DNA from: Caulobacter sp. 602-1
Lineage (GTDB): Bacteria; Pseudomonadota; Alphaproteobacteria; Caulobacterales; Caulobacteraceae
Length of the DNA stretch: 64,000 nucleotides
NCBI RefSeq assembly: GCF_003931565.1
Contig: NZ_RRYI01000003.1
Span: forward strand, 496,001 to 560,000
Direction: 5' to 3'
The notes below the pieces were generated by a model, which saw only the letters and a list, made by a program, of their open reading frames with translations, was not told where the DNA came from and searched no databases. Shown here in pieces: positions 8,171 through 17,217 of this stretch. A program made the position numbers and the translations under genes. The first letter of the stretch is position 1. Every line of letters starts with the position of its first letter.

Positions 8171-9745
8171 ATGGCAACCGCACACGAATCTTCGAGAATT
8201 TCGATCGAGTCCCGCGCCTGGCGCCTGACGCTGATGATGGTCGCCGCGCTCACGCTGGCGCGACTGATCGCCCTGTTTTCGACGCCGCTTGAGCTGTACC
8301 CGGACGAAGCTCAGTACTGGCTGTGGTCGCGCGAGCTGGCGTTCGGCTACTTCTCCAAGCCGCCGATGATCGCCTGGCTGATCTGGGCCACGACCCATGT
8401 CGGCGGCGACGCCGAAGCCTGGGTGCGGCTGTCCGCGCCGCTCCTGCACGGCGCGACCGCCCTGGTGGTCCACCGCATCGCCCGCAAGCTCTACGGCGGC
8501 TGGGCAGGCCTGGTCGCGGCGGCGATCTACAGCCTGATGCCGGGCGTGGTGCTATCGTCGGGCCTGATGGCCACCGACGCGCCGCTGCTGTTCTTCCTGT
8601 CGCTGACGATCTGGGCCTATGTCGCCCTGGCCGAGGAGACCGCGCCGCGCCGCTACTTCGTCGCCGCGGGCATGGGCGTGGCCCTGGGCCTGGCCTTCCT
8701 GTCGAAATACGCGGCGGTCTACGCCCTGGGCAGCATCGTGATCCACTTCGCCATCTCGAAGGAGGCCCGCAAGCGCTGGTGCCCGGCCGCGGCGGTGCTG
8801 TTCGTCACGGCCTTCGTCCTGACCCTGGCCCCGAACTTCGCCTGGAACGCCAGCCACCATTTCGCGACGGTCAAGCACACGGCCTCGAACGCCAACTGGG
8901 GTTCGCACCAGCTGTTCAATTTCCGTGAGCTGATCGAGTTCGTGGCCTCCCAGTTCGGCGTGTTCGGTCCCGTGCCGTTCGCCGTGCTGCTGGGCGGTTC
9001 GGTCTGGCTGGGCGTGAAGAAGAAGCTTCAGTCGCCGGATCTTCTGCTGCTGTGCTTCTGCGCCCCGCCGCTGATCATCGTGGCCGGCGAGGCCTTCGTC
9101 TCGCGCGCCAACGCCAACTGGGCCGGAGCCGCCTTCGTCTCCGGCTCCGTGCTGTCGGCCGGTTGGCTGCTGCGCTGGAACGCCCGCCGCTGGCTGATCG
9201 CGGGCCTGGTCTTCGAGGCCCTGTTCGCCGTTTTCTTCATGGTCTGCATGGTCAACCCCAAGGCCGCCGACGCCGTGGGCCTGTCGAACGGCTTCAAGCG
9301 CGTGCGCGGCTGGGATCAGACCGTTCAGGCGATCATCGAGCGCTCGCGCGAGGAGCAGGCCCTGCGCGGCCCGCTCAGCGCCGTCGCGATGGACGACCGC
9401 TTCGTCTACAACGCCGCCGCCTATTACGGCCGCGACTATTTCGGCCAGCCCGGCGCGCCGCCGCTGCGCATGTGGGTGCACGAGGCCCAGCCGCAGAACC
9501 AGGCCGAGACCGAGGCGCCGCTCGACGCATCTTACGGCCGTCGCGCCCTGATCGTCAGCCTGGAAGGCGGCTACCGGCCCGAGATCGAGCAGGACTTCAA
9601 GGCGACCTCCGGCATGCAGATCAGCCGCGTGCGCCTCGACAAGAAGCGCTCGCGGCGCATCGACCTGTTCATCGCGGAGGGCTTCGCGCCCCTGCCCCGG
9701 GATCCCGTGACGGGCCTGCCGCCGGAGCCGAAGAAGCCTCGGTAG
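8171..9745 (+). CDS. Glycosyltransferase family 39 (ArnT/PMT-like) integral membrane protein
   Basis: Transfers a sugar from a polyprenyl-phosphate donor to lipid or protein on the periplasmic side. The 524-residue protein has about ten membrane segments in its first 370 residues. After the first helix comes LYPDEAQYWLWSRELAFGYF followed by SKPPMIAWLI, the acidic DE loop and proline motif of ArnT-like enzymes. The C-terminal 130 residues are a soluble periplasmic domain with DRFVYNAAAYYGRDYF. Acceptor unknown: lipid A, cell-wall lipid or glycoprotein are all open. Not in an operon. Confidence 0.85.
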   Translation: MATAHESSRISIESRAWRLTLMMVAALTLARLIALFSTPLELYPDEAQYWLWSRELAFGYFSKPPMIAWLIWATTHVGGDAEAWVRLSAPLLHGATALVVHRIARKLYGGWAGLVAAAIYSLMPGVVLSSGLMATDAPLLFFLSLTIWAYVALAEETAPRRYFVAAGMGVALGLAFLSKYAAVYALGSIVIHFAISKEARKRWCPAAAVLFVTAFVLTLAPNFAWNASHHFATVKHTASNANWGSHQLFNFRELIEFVASQFGVFGPVPFAVLLGGSVWLGVKKKLQSPDLLLLCFCAPPLIIVAGEAFVSRANANWAGAAFVSGSVLSAGWLLRWNARRWLIAGLVFEALFAVFFMVCMVNPKAADAVGLSNGFKRVRGWDQTVQAIIERSREEQALRGPLSAVAMDDRFVYNAAAYYGRDYFGQPGAPPLRMWVHEAQPQNQAETEAPLDASYGRRALIVSLEGGYRPEIEQDFKATSGMQISRVRLDKKRSRRIDLFIAEGFAPLPRDPVTGLPPEPKKPR

Positions 9746-9786
9746 CGGCTACGCCCCCCTTGGCGGGGATGGGGATCTCAGAGCGA

Positions 9787-10428
9787 CTAGACCGCGACCT
9801 CGAACGCCGCCTCGGTCTTGGCCTTGACCTCGTCCACGGTGACGCCTGGGGCCAGTTCGATCAGCTTCACCGGCGTCTTGCCGCGGTTGATCTCGAAGAC
9901 GCCCAGCTCGGTGATCAGCAGATCCACGACACCCGCGCCGGTCAGCGGCAGCGAGCACTGCTTGAGAAGCTTCGGCGCGCCGGACTTCTCGCAGTGGTCC
10001 ATGACCACCACCACGCGCTTGACGCCGGCGACCAGGTCCATGGCTCCGCCCATGCCCTTGACCATCTTGCCGGGCACCATCCAGTTGGCCAGGTCGCCGG
10101 TCTCGGACACCTGCATGCCGCCCAGGATCGACAGGGCGATGTGGCCGCCGCGGATCATGGCGAAGCTGTCGGCCGAGCTGAAATACGAACTCGAGTCCAG
10201 CTCGGTGATCGTCTGCTTGCCGGCGTTGATCAGGTCGGCGTCCTCCTCGCCCTCGTAGGGGAAGGGGCCCATGCCCAGCATGCCGTTCTCGCTCTGCAGC
10301 GTCACCGACATGCCCTCGGGAATGTAGTTGGCCACCAGGGTCGGGATGCCGATCCCCAGGTTCACGTAGAAGCCGTCCTGCAGCTCCTTGGCGGCGCGGG
10401 CCGCCATTTCGTCACGGGTCCAGGCCAT
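9787..10428 (-). CDS. 3-oxoacid CoA-transferase subunit B
   Basis: Beta subunit of the succinyl-CoA:3-ketoacid CoA-transferase, which activates acetoacetate (or a related acid) with CoA from succinyl-CoA. The 213 residues show the catalytic glutamate motif SENGMLG (E47) and the family signature [15 protein letters not shown] at 23-37. The start ATG overlaps the stop of the A subunit as TGATG, giving coupled, equimolar synthesis. The gene ends 41 bases from the convergent glycosyltransferase. Adipate-pathway PcaIJ paralogues cannot be excluded, but no aromatic pathway genes are nearby. Confidence 0.93.
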   Translation of the reverse strand: MAWTRDEMAARAAKELQDGFYVNLGIGIPTLVANYIPEGMSVTLQSENGMLGMGPFPYEGEEDADLINAGKQTITELDSSSYFSSADSFAMIRGGHIALSILGGMQVSETGDLANWMVPGKMVKGMGGAMDLVAGVKRVVVVMDHCEKSGAPKLLKQCSLPLTGAGVVDLLITELGVFEINRGKTPVKLIELAPGVTVDEVKAKTEAAFEVAV

Positions 10429-11156
10429 CAGACTTCAACTCCAGCGGCGGCGGTTTCCTTGGGGCGGGTGGTCACCCGCTCGATGCGCTTCTCGAACCTA
10501 GCGCCCGTGACGATGAAATCGACATAGATGCCGGGGGTATGGATGGCGTCCTTGTCCAAGGCGCCGATCTCGACCAGCTGCTCGACCTCGACGACGGTCT
10601 TCCGGCCGGCCGTGGCCATCATCGGATTGAAGTTGCGGGCGGTCTTCCGGTAGATCAGGTTGCCCTCGGCGTCGCCTTTCCAGGCCTTAACGATCGCGAG
10701 GTCGGCGGTCAGGCCGCGCTCCATCACATACATCTCGCCGTCGAACTCGCGCACTTCCTTGCCCTCGGCCACCAGGGTGCCGTAGCCGGTGCGCGTGAAG
10801 AAGGCCGGGATGCCCGCCCCGCCCGCACGGATGCGTTCGGCCAGCGTGCCCTGCGGATTGAACTCCAGTTCCAGTTCGCCGCTGAGGTAGAGCTGTTCGA
10901 ACAGCTTGTTCTCACCCACATAGGACGAGACCATCTTCTTGATCTGACGGTTTTCGAGGAGAATCCCCAGGCCGAAGCCGTCGACGCCGCAATTATTGGA
11001 GATGACCGTGAGATCCTTCGTCCCCGCCTCGCGGATCGCCGCGATCAGGTTCTCCGGAATGCCGCAGAGGCCAAAGCCCCCGGCCATGATGGTCATGCCG
11101 TCGAACAACAGCCCGGCGAGGGCCTCGACGGCGTCCTTCTTCACCTTGTCGACCAT
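10428..11156 (-). CDS. 3-oxoacid CoA-transferase subunit A
   Basis: Alpha subunit of the same enzyme, 242 residues. It contains the CoA-transferase signature [13 protein letters not shown] (26-38) and a nucleotide-binding-like segment [15 protein letters not shown]. Its conserved tail part reads [16 protein letters not shown]. First gene of a two-gene operon whose promoter lies in the 171-base gap shared with the divergent KefF-like gene. Together the subunits feed ketone bodies or poly-hydroxybutyrate breakdown products into acetyl-CoA metabolism; that physiological role is inferred from the family. Confidence 0.93.
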   Translation of the reverse strand: MVDKVKKDAVEALAGLLFDGMTIMAGGFGLCGIPENLIAAIREAGTKDLTVISNNCGVDGFGLGILLENRQIKKMVSSYVGENKLFEQLYLSGELELEFNPQGTLAERIRAGGAGIPAFFTRTGYGTLVAEGKEVREFDGEMYVMERGLTADLAIVKAWKGDAEGNLIYRKTARNFNPMMATAGRKTVVEVEQLVEIGALDKDAIHTPGIYVDFIVTGARFEKRIERVTTRPKETAAAGVEV

Positions 11157-11327
11157 GGTGTCTCCCTATTCCCGAGCTCGCGGGCTATCCCGAACGGGGT
11201 CGGCCTGTTTATCCGTAGCGGATGAAAAGGCTGCCTCGCCGCACCTGTTTGGCTCTTGGCGAACCGTGTCGCCCGAGCCGCGAAAAAATTCAACCCTTGA
11301 TGAATTATTTTCCGGAAGGGTCGCCTG

Positions 11328-11924
11328 ATGACCGACGCTAGCACCGGCTCGATGACGCCCGCCACCTCTGGCGTGCTCCTCGTGCTGGCCCACCCGGCGC
11401 TTGAACGGTCTCGCGCCAATCGCGCCCTGGCCAAGGCGGCCAAGGGCCTCTCGGGCGTCACCTTCAAGGATCTCTACGAGATCTATCCGGACTTCGCGGT
11501 CGACATCGAGGCCGAGCAGGCGGCCCTGCTGGCCCACGACGTCATCGCCCTGCAGTTTCCGCTCTACTGGTACTCGACCCCGGCCCTGATGAAGGAGTGG
11601 CTGGACCTGGTCTGGCTGCACGGCTTCGCCTATGGCGAGGACGGCGTCGCGCTGAAGGGCAAGAAGCTGTTCGTGGCCTGCTCCACCGGCGCCAGCGCCA
11701 AGGCCTACCACATGCATGGCTACAACCGGTTCAGCATGGACGAGTTCCTGCGACCGCTGGAGCAGACCGCCCACCTGTGCGGCATGGAATGGGAGACGCC
11801 GTTCGTCGTGCACGGCGCCTCCGTGAAGGACGACGCGGCCCTGAAGGCCGAGGCCGAGCGCTACAAGGCGCGGGTGGCCTCGCTGCTGCCGGCGCCGCGG
11901 GTTTCGGGCAAGGCGGAGGCGTAA
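11328..11924 (+). CDS. KefF-like NAD(P)H quinone reductase, flavodoxin fold
   Basis: FMN-binding quinone reductase that in known systems is the ancillary activator of the Kef K+ efflux channel. The 198 residues contain VLLVLAHPALERSRANRAL, the phosphate-binding start of the family, QFPLYWYSTPALMKEWLD, and the loop ACSTGASAKAYHMHGYNRFS. A strong GGAAGGG ribosome-binding site precedes ATG 11328. It ends 5 bases before the Kef-like antiporter gene, which supports the KefF assignment over a stand-alone MdaB-type reductase. Same gene order as kefF-kefC of enterobacteria. Confidence 0.88.
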   Translation: MTDASTGSMTPATSGVLLVLAHPALERSRANRALAKAAKGLSGVTFKDLYEIYPDFAVDIEAEQAALLAHDVIALQFPLYWYSTPALMKEWLDLVWLHGFAYGEDGVALKGKKLFVACSTGASAKAYHMHGYNRFSMDEFLRPLEQTAHLCGMEWETPFVVHGASVKDDAALKAEAERYKARVASLLPAPRVSGKAEA

Positions 11925-11929
11925 GGCGC

Positions 11930-13834
11930 ATGGAGAACTTCCTCACCCAGACTCTCGTCTATCTGGGCGCGGCCGTCGTCTCGGTGCCGATCGCCAAGCG
12001 GCTGGGGCTGGGCTCGGTGCTGGGCTACCTGATCGCCGGCGTGGTCATCGGCCCGTTCGCGCTGTCCCTGGTCGGCGACCAGGCCGACGTCATGAAGTTC
12101 GCCGAGTTCGGCGTCGTCATCCTGCTGTTCCTGATCGGCCTTGAGGTGCAGCCCTCGATGCTGTGGGACATGCGCAAGGCCATCTTCGGGCTGGGCGGGG
12201 CGCAGGTGCTGGGCACGGCCCTGGCCATCGCCGCCGCCGCCTACGCCCTGGGCCTGCCCTGGCAGACGGCCCTGGCGGTGGGCCTGGTCCTGGCCATGTC
12301 CTCGACCGCGATCGTACTCCAGACCCTGGACGAGAAGGGGCTCCGGCAAGGCCCCGTCGGGCGCGCCGCCTTCGGGGTGCTGCTGCTGCAGGACCTGGCG
12401 GTCATTCCGATGTTCGCCCTGCTGCCACTGCTGGCCACGGGCGCGGCGAGCCACGCGGCGGGCGGCGGCGGCCATGGCGAGGGCAGCCTGGTGGCTCACC
12501 TGCCGATCTGGGCCCAGACCCTGTCGGTGTTCGCCGCCGTGGCCGGGGTGATCGGCGGCGGCCGCTATCTGGTCCAGCCGCTGTTCCGCTTCATCGCCAA
12601 GGCCCGCCTGCGCGAGATCTTCGTCGCCGCCGCCCTGCTGATCGTGGTCGCGGTCGCCAGCCTGATGCAGATCGTCGGCCTGTCTCCCGCGCTCGGGGCC
12701 TTCCTGGCCGGGGTGGTGCTGGCCGAGAGCGAGTTCCGCCGCGAGCTGGAAAGCGACATCGAGCCGTTCCGGGGGCTGCTGCTGGGCCTCTTCTTCATCA
12801 CCGTCGGGGCCGGCGTGAACCTGCCGCTGGTGGCCAGTCAGCCCCTGAAGCTGCTGGGCGTCGTCATTGGCCTGATGGTGCTGAAATTCATCGTCATGTA
12901 CGGCATCGCCCGCCTGTTCGGGGCGCCCAAGCGCGGGGCGATGGCGGTGGCCACGGCCCTGGCCCAGGGCGGCGAGTTCGCCTTCGTGCTGCTCAGCTTC
13001 ACGGTCGGCGCGGGCGTGATCGGCGTGCAACTGGCGGCCCTGCTGACCGCCGCCGTGGCCCTCTCCATGGCCCTGACGCCGGTCGCCATGATCCTCTACG
13101 AGCGCGTGGCCGCCCTGATGGACGCGGCCATTCCCGACATCGCGCCCGACACCGGCGCCTTCGACGAGGGCGAGCCGGACATCATCATCGCCGGCTTCGG
13201 CCGCTTCGGGCAGATCACAGGCCGCCTGCTGCAGGCCAGCGGCTTCAAGTCGACGGTTCTCGACAGCGACATCGAGCAGATCGAGCTGCTGCAGCGCTTC
13301 GGCCGCCGGGTGCACTATGGCGACGCCACGCGTCTGGACCTTCTGCGCGCCGCCGGCGCCGAGCGGGCCCGGATGCTGATCGTCGCCTTGGATGATCGCG
13401 AAAAGACCGTCGAACTGGTCGAGACGGCTCGCAAGGCCTTCCCGGACCTGGTCATCCTGGCGCGCGCCTGGGACCGCCGACACGCCTATGACCTGCTGGC
13501 CAACGGCGCCGACGCGGTCGAGCGCGAGACCTTCGAGTCGGCCCTCGCCCTGGGGACCACCGCCCTGCAGAAGCTGGGCTTCCGCGCGCACCGGGCGCAC
13601 CGCGCCGCCGCCTTCTTCCGTCGCCACGATCGGCGAGTGTTCGAGGAACTGCGCCCGATGTGGGGCCAGGAAGAGGCCTATATCCTGGCCTCGCGCGACG
13701 CGGCCAAGACCATGGACCGCCTGCTGGACGCCGACCTCCACCGCATGCGGCCCGGCGACGCCGGCGGGGCCTGGGACACGGCCAGCCTGGACGAGGAACT
13801 GCGCGAGCGCGCGGAACAGGAAGGGGCGGAGTAG
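11930..13834 (+). CDS. KefB/KefC-like monovalent cation:proton antiporter with RCK domain
   Basis: Inner-membrane K+/H+ exchanger that acidifies the cytoplasm on electrophile stress. 634 residues. A CPA2 antiporter domain of about 12-13 helices spans residues 1-400, starting VYLGAAVVSVPIAKRLGLGS with GFLIGLE-type packing in VILLFLIGLEVQPSMLWDMR. A TrkA-N (RCK) Rossmann domain begins near residue 417 with IIIAGFGRFGQITGRLL and ends around 540. The last 60 residues are charged. Glutathione gating is known for E. coli KefC but cannot be read here. Translationally close to the KefF-like partner. Confidence 0.92.
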   Translation: MENFLTQTLVYLGAAVVSVPIAKRLGLGSVLGYLIAGVVIGPFALSLVGDQADVMKFAEFGVVILLFLIGLEVQPSMLWDMRKAIFGLGGAQVLGTALAIAAAAYALGLPWQTALAVGLVLAMSSTAIVLQTLDEKGLRQGPVGRAAFGVLLLQDLAVIPMFALLPLLATGAASHAAGGGGHGEGSLVAHLPIWAQTLSVFAAVAGVIGGGRYLVQPLFRFIAKARLREIFVAAALLIVVAVASLMQIVGLSPALGAFLAGVVLAESEFRRELESDIEPFRGLLLGLFFITVGAGVNLPLVASQPLKLLGVVIGLMVLKFIVMYGIARLFGAPKRGAMAVATALAQGGEFAFVLLSFTVGAGVIGVQLAALLTAAVALSMALTPVAMILYERVAALMDAAIPDIAPDTGAFDEGEPDIIIAGFGRFGQITGRLLQASGFKSTVLDSDIEQIELLQRFGRRVHYGDATRLDLLRAAGAERARMLIVALDDREKTVELVETARKAFPDLVILARAWDRRHAYDLLANGADAVERETFESALALGTTALQKLGFRAHRAHRAAAFFRRHDRRVFEELRPMWGQEEAYILASRDAAKTMDRLLDADLHRMRPGDAGGAWDTASLDEELRERAEQEGAE

Positions 13835-13837
13835 GCT

Positions 13838-14875
13838 CTAGGCCGCGTCCAGCGCCCTCAGCCAGTCGGGCAGCGCGCCGGCCGAGGCTTGCATCGCGCT
13901 GGCCCGCGCCGCGGCCATCACGCCCTGTCCACGCGCCTCGCCCGGCGTCATGCCGAAGCGGCTCTTGAACGCCCGGCTGAAGCTGGACCAGACGGTGAAG
14001 CCATGGCGCTCGGCCACCTGGGCCATGGCCAGGGGCTGGATCGGATCGGACAGCGCCTCGAACACCCGACGCAGGCGTCGGTTGCGGATGTGTTCGCTGA
14101 CCCCGCCCAGCGGCGCGAACAGCCGATAGAGCGAGGCGCGCGAGACGCCGAACTGGCGGCACAGCATCTCGACCCCAAGGTCGGGGTCGTGCAGGTTGGC
14201 GTCGATGAACCGGCGCATCCGCGCGCGCTGGGTGTCGGCCGAGGCCCGCCGAGCCGCGTCGCTCCGCTGGCCCAGCGTCAGGCCGGCCAGCAGGTCGGTC
14301 GTGGCGCGCCCGACGCCATACGCCTCCTCGGGCCGCAGGTTGGTCGCCACGCGCATCAGGCTCTCGGCGTGCGATTTCAGCAGCTGCGCGCCCGCGCTCT
14401 CGCGGCGCAGGACGAGGCCGTGCAGCGGATCCAGGTCGATGTCGCGCGCATCGAAGGCCGCGCGCGGCAAGGCCAGGTTCAGGTTCACGCAGTCGCCCGC
14501 CTGGGACTGGAAGGTGCGGGTCAGATCCAGAATGCAGACGTCGCCAGGTCGCGCGGTCGTTTCGCCGCGCCCCGCCTGACGGCTGTCACCGCCCTCGAGG
14601 ATGATCTGCACCAGGATCAGCTCCAGCCCGGTCGCGGCGACCTTCCGCGTATCGCGACCATAGGCGAAAGCGCCGCCCGTCATGTGCGCCGCGCCCAGCA
14701 GCATCGGCCCGATATTGAAGGTGTCGACCCAGAGGTCGGTGCCCGCGGCGTCGACGTCGCCCAACCGCATGTCGAAGATCGGCGCGATCGCCTCGGCGTA
14801 GGCTTCCACGCCCTGGCGGCCGGGCGTGACGCGGGTGCCCGCCTGATAGTGGGGAAGCATCGAGGCTTGCGACAT
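13838..14875 (-). CDS. AraC family transcriptional regulator
   Basis: DNA-binding regulator of 345 residues. The C-terminal 110 residues hold two helix-turn-helix units: MLCRQFGVSRASLYRLFAPL, and AMAQVAERHGFTVWSSFSRA followed by FKSRFGMTPGEAR, the AraC fingerprint. The first 200 residues form a ligand or dimerisation domain of the AraC-binding-like-domain type, with ARPGDVCILDLTRTFQSQAG. The effector is unknown. It faces the end of the Kef gene (4-base gap, convergent) and is preceded by a 339-base gene-free region. The fatty acid desaturase upstream on the same strand is one possible target, by position only. Confidence 0.9.
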   Translation of the reverse strand: MSQASMLPHYQAGTRVTPGRQGVEAYAEAIAPIFDMRLGDVDAAGTDLWVDTFNIGPMLLGAAHMTGGAFAYGRDTRKVAATGLELILVQIILEGGDSRQAGRGETTARPGDVCILDLTRTFQSQAGDCVNLNLALPRAAFDARDIDLDPLHGLVLRRESAGAQLLKSHAESLMRVATNLRPEEAYGVGRATTDLLAGLTLGQRSDAARRASADTQRARMRRFIDANLHDPDLGVEMLCRQFGVSRASLYRLFAPLGGVSEHIRNRRLRRVFEALSDPIQPLAMAQVAERHGFTVWSSFSRAFKSRFGMTPGEARGQGVMAAARASAMQASAGALPDWLRALDAA

Positions 14876-15214
14876 GAAAAACTCGACCCCGGAAACGCGA
14901 ACCGACGATAGACGGACAGCCGAGCCAAAGCCAGAAAGCCGTCCGTCGTCAACGGCTGGGCCGGGCGCTCGCGCCGCGTCTCAGATTCATGACCCGCCGT
15001 CTCAAACCCCTGGCGCGCCGTTGCCAGGCGACGGGCCCTGGCTCTACGGGAACGGCCGGCGCGAAATCGTCCGATCCATTCCCTTGGTGACGAGCTCGCG
15101 CCGAGCGGTTTGGTCCGGTCCGTCCAGGGTGGGGAACTTTTGGAAGGTCCGGACCGCCGCGTGAACAACCCAAACTACCGCGACGCGGACTCCCGCCGAG
15201 TCCGCGTCGCTCTT
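14876..15214. other. Gene-free interval between AraC gene and desaturase
   Basis: No coding sequence seen. It should carry the promoter of the AraC-type gene. Near 15111-15170 there are partially complementary GGTCCGG and CCGGACC blocks. The right end is a strong hairpin listed separately. Confidence 0.6.
15180..15210. terminator. Strong hairpin at the end of the desaturase gene
   Basis: Thirteen-base perfect arms (GCGACGCGGACTC and complement) with a 5-base loop, starting 4 bases from the desaturase stop. The T-rich side (TCTTTT) lies on the plus strand, within and just before the desaturase stop; on the minus strand only GGTAGTTTGGG follows. It may end the desaturase transcript or act in both directions. 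Confidence 0.55.
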
Positions 15215-16255
15215 TTAGGTCGCGGGTTGTTTCTGGCCCACCCGGCGGAAGAGATCGCCCAGAGCCTCGAACAGGCCCTTCTCCGAGGCCTGGTGATAGA
15301 TCGAGTCCGTCGCGAGGGCCGCCGTCAGGCGGGCGTGGGCCTTGCCCAGATTGTGATACGGCAGGCGCGGCAGCAGGTGATGCAGGGCGTGGTAACGCAG
15401 GCCGACCGGGGCCCACAGCTCCGAGGCCAGGTTCGGCGGCGGCACGTTGACCGAGTCGAGGAACTGCTCGTCGAGCGTCATCTTGTCCCCCTCGTTATCC
15501 CAGTGGTGGGCGACCAGGGTGCGGGCCTGGTTGAGGAAGGTGGCCAGCGAGAAGATCAGGAGGCCGGTCAGCACGGCGCGGAGCGGCAGCCAGCCGGCGA
15601 CGGTGGCGGCGATCACCGCCCAGGACCACAGCCAGCAGGCGACGTCCTGAACCACCCAGGCGGCGCGCCAGCGGTTGAGGTCGTCGCGCACGAAGTCGGG
15701 ATTGATGATCAGGGCCGACAGCTTGGTCTTCAGGTAGCGGCGCAGCGGCGGGACCACGAACGACAGCGGGATCAGGATCGCCGAGCGCAGGATCACGCCG
15801 AGCGGGGCCAGCAACGCCACGAACAGGAAGCCGGCCAGGCCCAGCGGCGTAAAGCGCGACAGCGGCATGTATTCCGGATCCAGCGCCGTGCCGAAGCGGT
15901 CCTTGATATGGTGGATGTTATGCACGCCCTCGTACATCAGCGAGGGGGTCATCAGCGGCACGCCGACCAGGATGTTCCAGCCGACGCGGAAGCCCGGGGC
16001 CTCGTCGTCGCGGATGTGGGTCAGTTCGTGGATGAAGCTCAGGGCGCGATAGAGGGCCAGCACGCTGACCAGGCCCGCGACCAGACCGATCGCCAGGGCG
16101 CCCGTCGTCGCGGCGACATAGAGACCGCCCCACATCAGGACGACCGAGACGATCATGTCGACCCAGTAGACCGCCGCGTTCGGCGTCATAAGGTCGTCGG
16201 TCAGGGCATAGGCCTGCTTGGTCAGACTGACGCCCTGGCTCGTCAACTTGTTCAC
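15215..16255 (-). CDS. Membrane fatty acid desaturase, di-iron histidine-box type
   Basis: Introduces a double bond into a membrane acyl chain (or hydroxylates a carotenoid-type lipid) using O2 and two irons. From GTG 16255 the protein has 346 residues. All three histidine boxes are present: HELTH 76-80, HNIHH 112-116, HALHH 289-293, with four to five hydrophobic segments between. GTG 16255 is chosen because GCGAGG lies just upstream and the protein then begins NKLTSQGVSLTKQAYAL; an in-frame ATG at 16324 would add 23 Arg/Cys-rich residues without family character. Regiospecificity cannot be read. Confidence 0.87.
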   Translation of the reverse strand: MNKLTSQGVSLTKQAYALTDDLMTPNAAVYWVDMIVSVVLMWGGLYVAATTGALAIGLVAGLVSVLALYRALSFIHELTHIRDDEAPGFRVGWNILVGVPLMTPSLMYEGVHNIHHIKDRFGTALDPEYMPLSRFTPLGLAGFLFVALLAPLGVILRSAILIPLSFVVPPLRRYLKTKLSALIINPDFVRDDLNRWRAAWVVQDVACWLWSWAVIAATVAGWLPLRAVLTGLLIFSLATFLNQARTLVAHHWDNEGDKMTLDEQFLDSVNVPPPNLASELWAPVGLRYHALHHLLPRLPYHNLGKAHARLTAALATDSIYHQASEKGLFEALGDLFRRVGQKQPAT

Positions 16256-16366
16256 TTCGACCTCGCGCCGCCTACAAACCCGTAACAGGCATGACGAATT
16301 GGCGACGACGCGAGGGAAAAGCAACCGTTTGGATCAAAGGCGCGACAATTCCGCGCCCTTAGGTGT

Positions 16367-17038
16367 TCACTGGGTCAGCGGCCGCAGGATGATCTCCACC
16401 CGGCGGTTCTGGGCGCGGCCGGCGGCGGTGGCGTTGTCGGCGATCGGCTGGCGCGAGCCCATGCCGGCCACGAACACGCGGTCCGACAACACCCGGCCCT
16501 GGCGCACAAGGTAGTCGGCCACCGCGCTGGCGCGGCGCTCGGAAAGCCCCTGGTTGTAGTCGGCGCCGCCGCTGCTGTCGGCGTGGCCCACCACGTCGAT
16601 CGTGGTCTGCGGATAGGCGTTCAGCGTGCGGGCCACGTCGTCGAGCACGCGGGTGAACTGCGGCTGCACGTCCGACTTGTCGACGGCGAAGGTCACGTCG
16701 CTGGGCATGACCAGCACGATCTGATCGCCGTTGCGGCGGATCATCACGCCCGAGGTCTCGAGGCTGCGGCGCAGGTCGGCCTGCTGGCGGTCCATGTAGT
16801 TGCCGACCGCGCCGCCGGCCAGCGCGCCGATGCCCGCGCCGATCAGCGCGTTCTTGCGGCCCTGCTCGCCCTTGTTGGTGTTGGTCAGATAGCCCAGCAG
16901 GGCGCCGCCCGCCGCGCCGGCCAAAACGCCCGTGCCGGTGTTGTTGCGCACCGGCATGCCGGTATAGGGGTCGGTGGTGGTGCAGGCGACCAGGGCGGTA
17001 GCGCCCATCAGTACAGCGACCAAGGCAATCTTGCGCAT
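16367..17038 (-). CDS. OmpA-family lipoprotein with glycine-zipper segment
   Basis: Envelope lipoprotein that links the outer membrane to peptidoglycan. 223 residues from ATG 17038, which has GAGGG about ten bases upstream. Lipobox LVAC (Cys19). Residues 40-95 are a glycine-zipper region (GVLAGAAGGALLGYL, GAGIGALAGGAVGNYM). The C-terminal OmpA/Pal domain contains VVGHADSSGGADYNQGLSER followed by RASAVADYL, and ends AAGRAQNRRVEI, with the Asp and Arg that bind diaminopimelate conserved in position. Similar to YiaD/PalA-type proteins. Divergent from the oxygenase gene. Confidence 0.92.
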   Translation of the reverse strand: MRKIALVAVLMGATALVACTTTDPYTGMPVRNNTGTGVLAGAAGGALLGYLTNTNKGEQGRKNALIGAGIGALAGGAVGNYMDRQQADLRRSLETSGVMIRRNGDQIVLVMPSDVTFAVDKSDVQPQFTRVLDDVARTLNAYPQTTIDVVGHADSSGGADYNQGLSERRASAVADYLVRQGRVLSDRVFVAGMGSRQPIADNATAAGRAQNRRVEIILRPLTQ

Positions 17039-17217
17039 TCTCGCAACCCTCACGGCTTTGTTGTAGATCAACGTCAGACGGGCAAACGCCCTTCTTATGG
17101 TCAAGTTCCAATATCGCACCTGACGCCAGGATGAACGGGTCTTCGTTTCGCCCCTGGCCCGGTGTAGTAAGAAGGAACTTACTCATCTCCCATTCCGCTG
17201 TCTCAGGGCTCGAAGAA

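Noticed and set aside
13452..14162. 236-codon minus-strand frame over the Kef/AraC junction
   Set aside because: It is a shifted frame of the AraC gene continuing antisense into the Kef gene, with very Arg/Pro-rich product.
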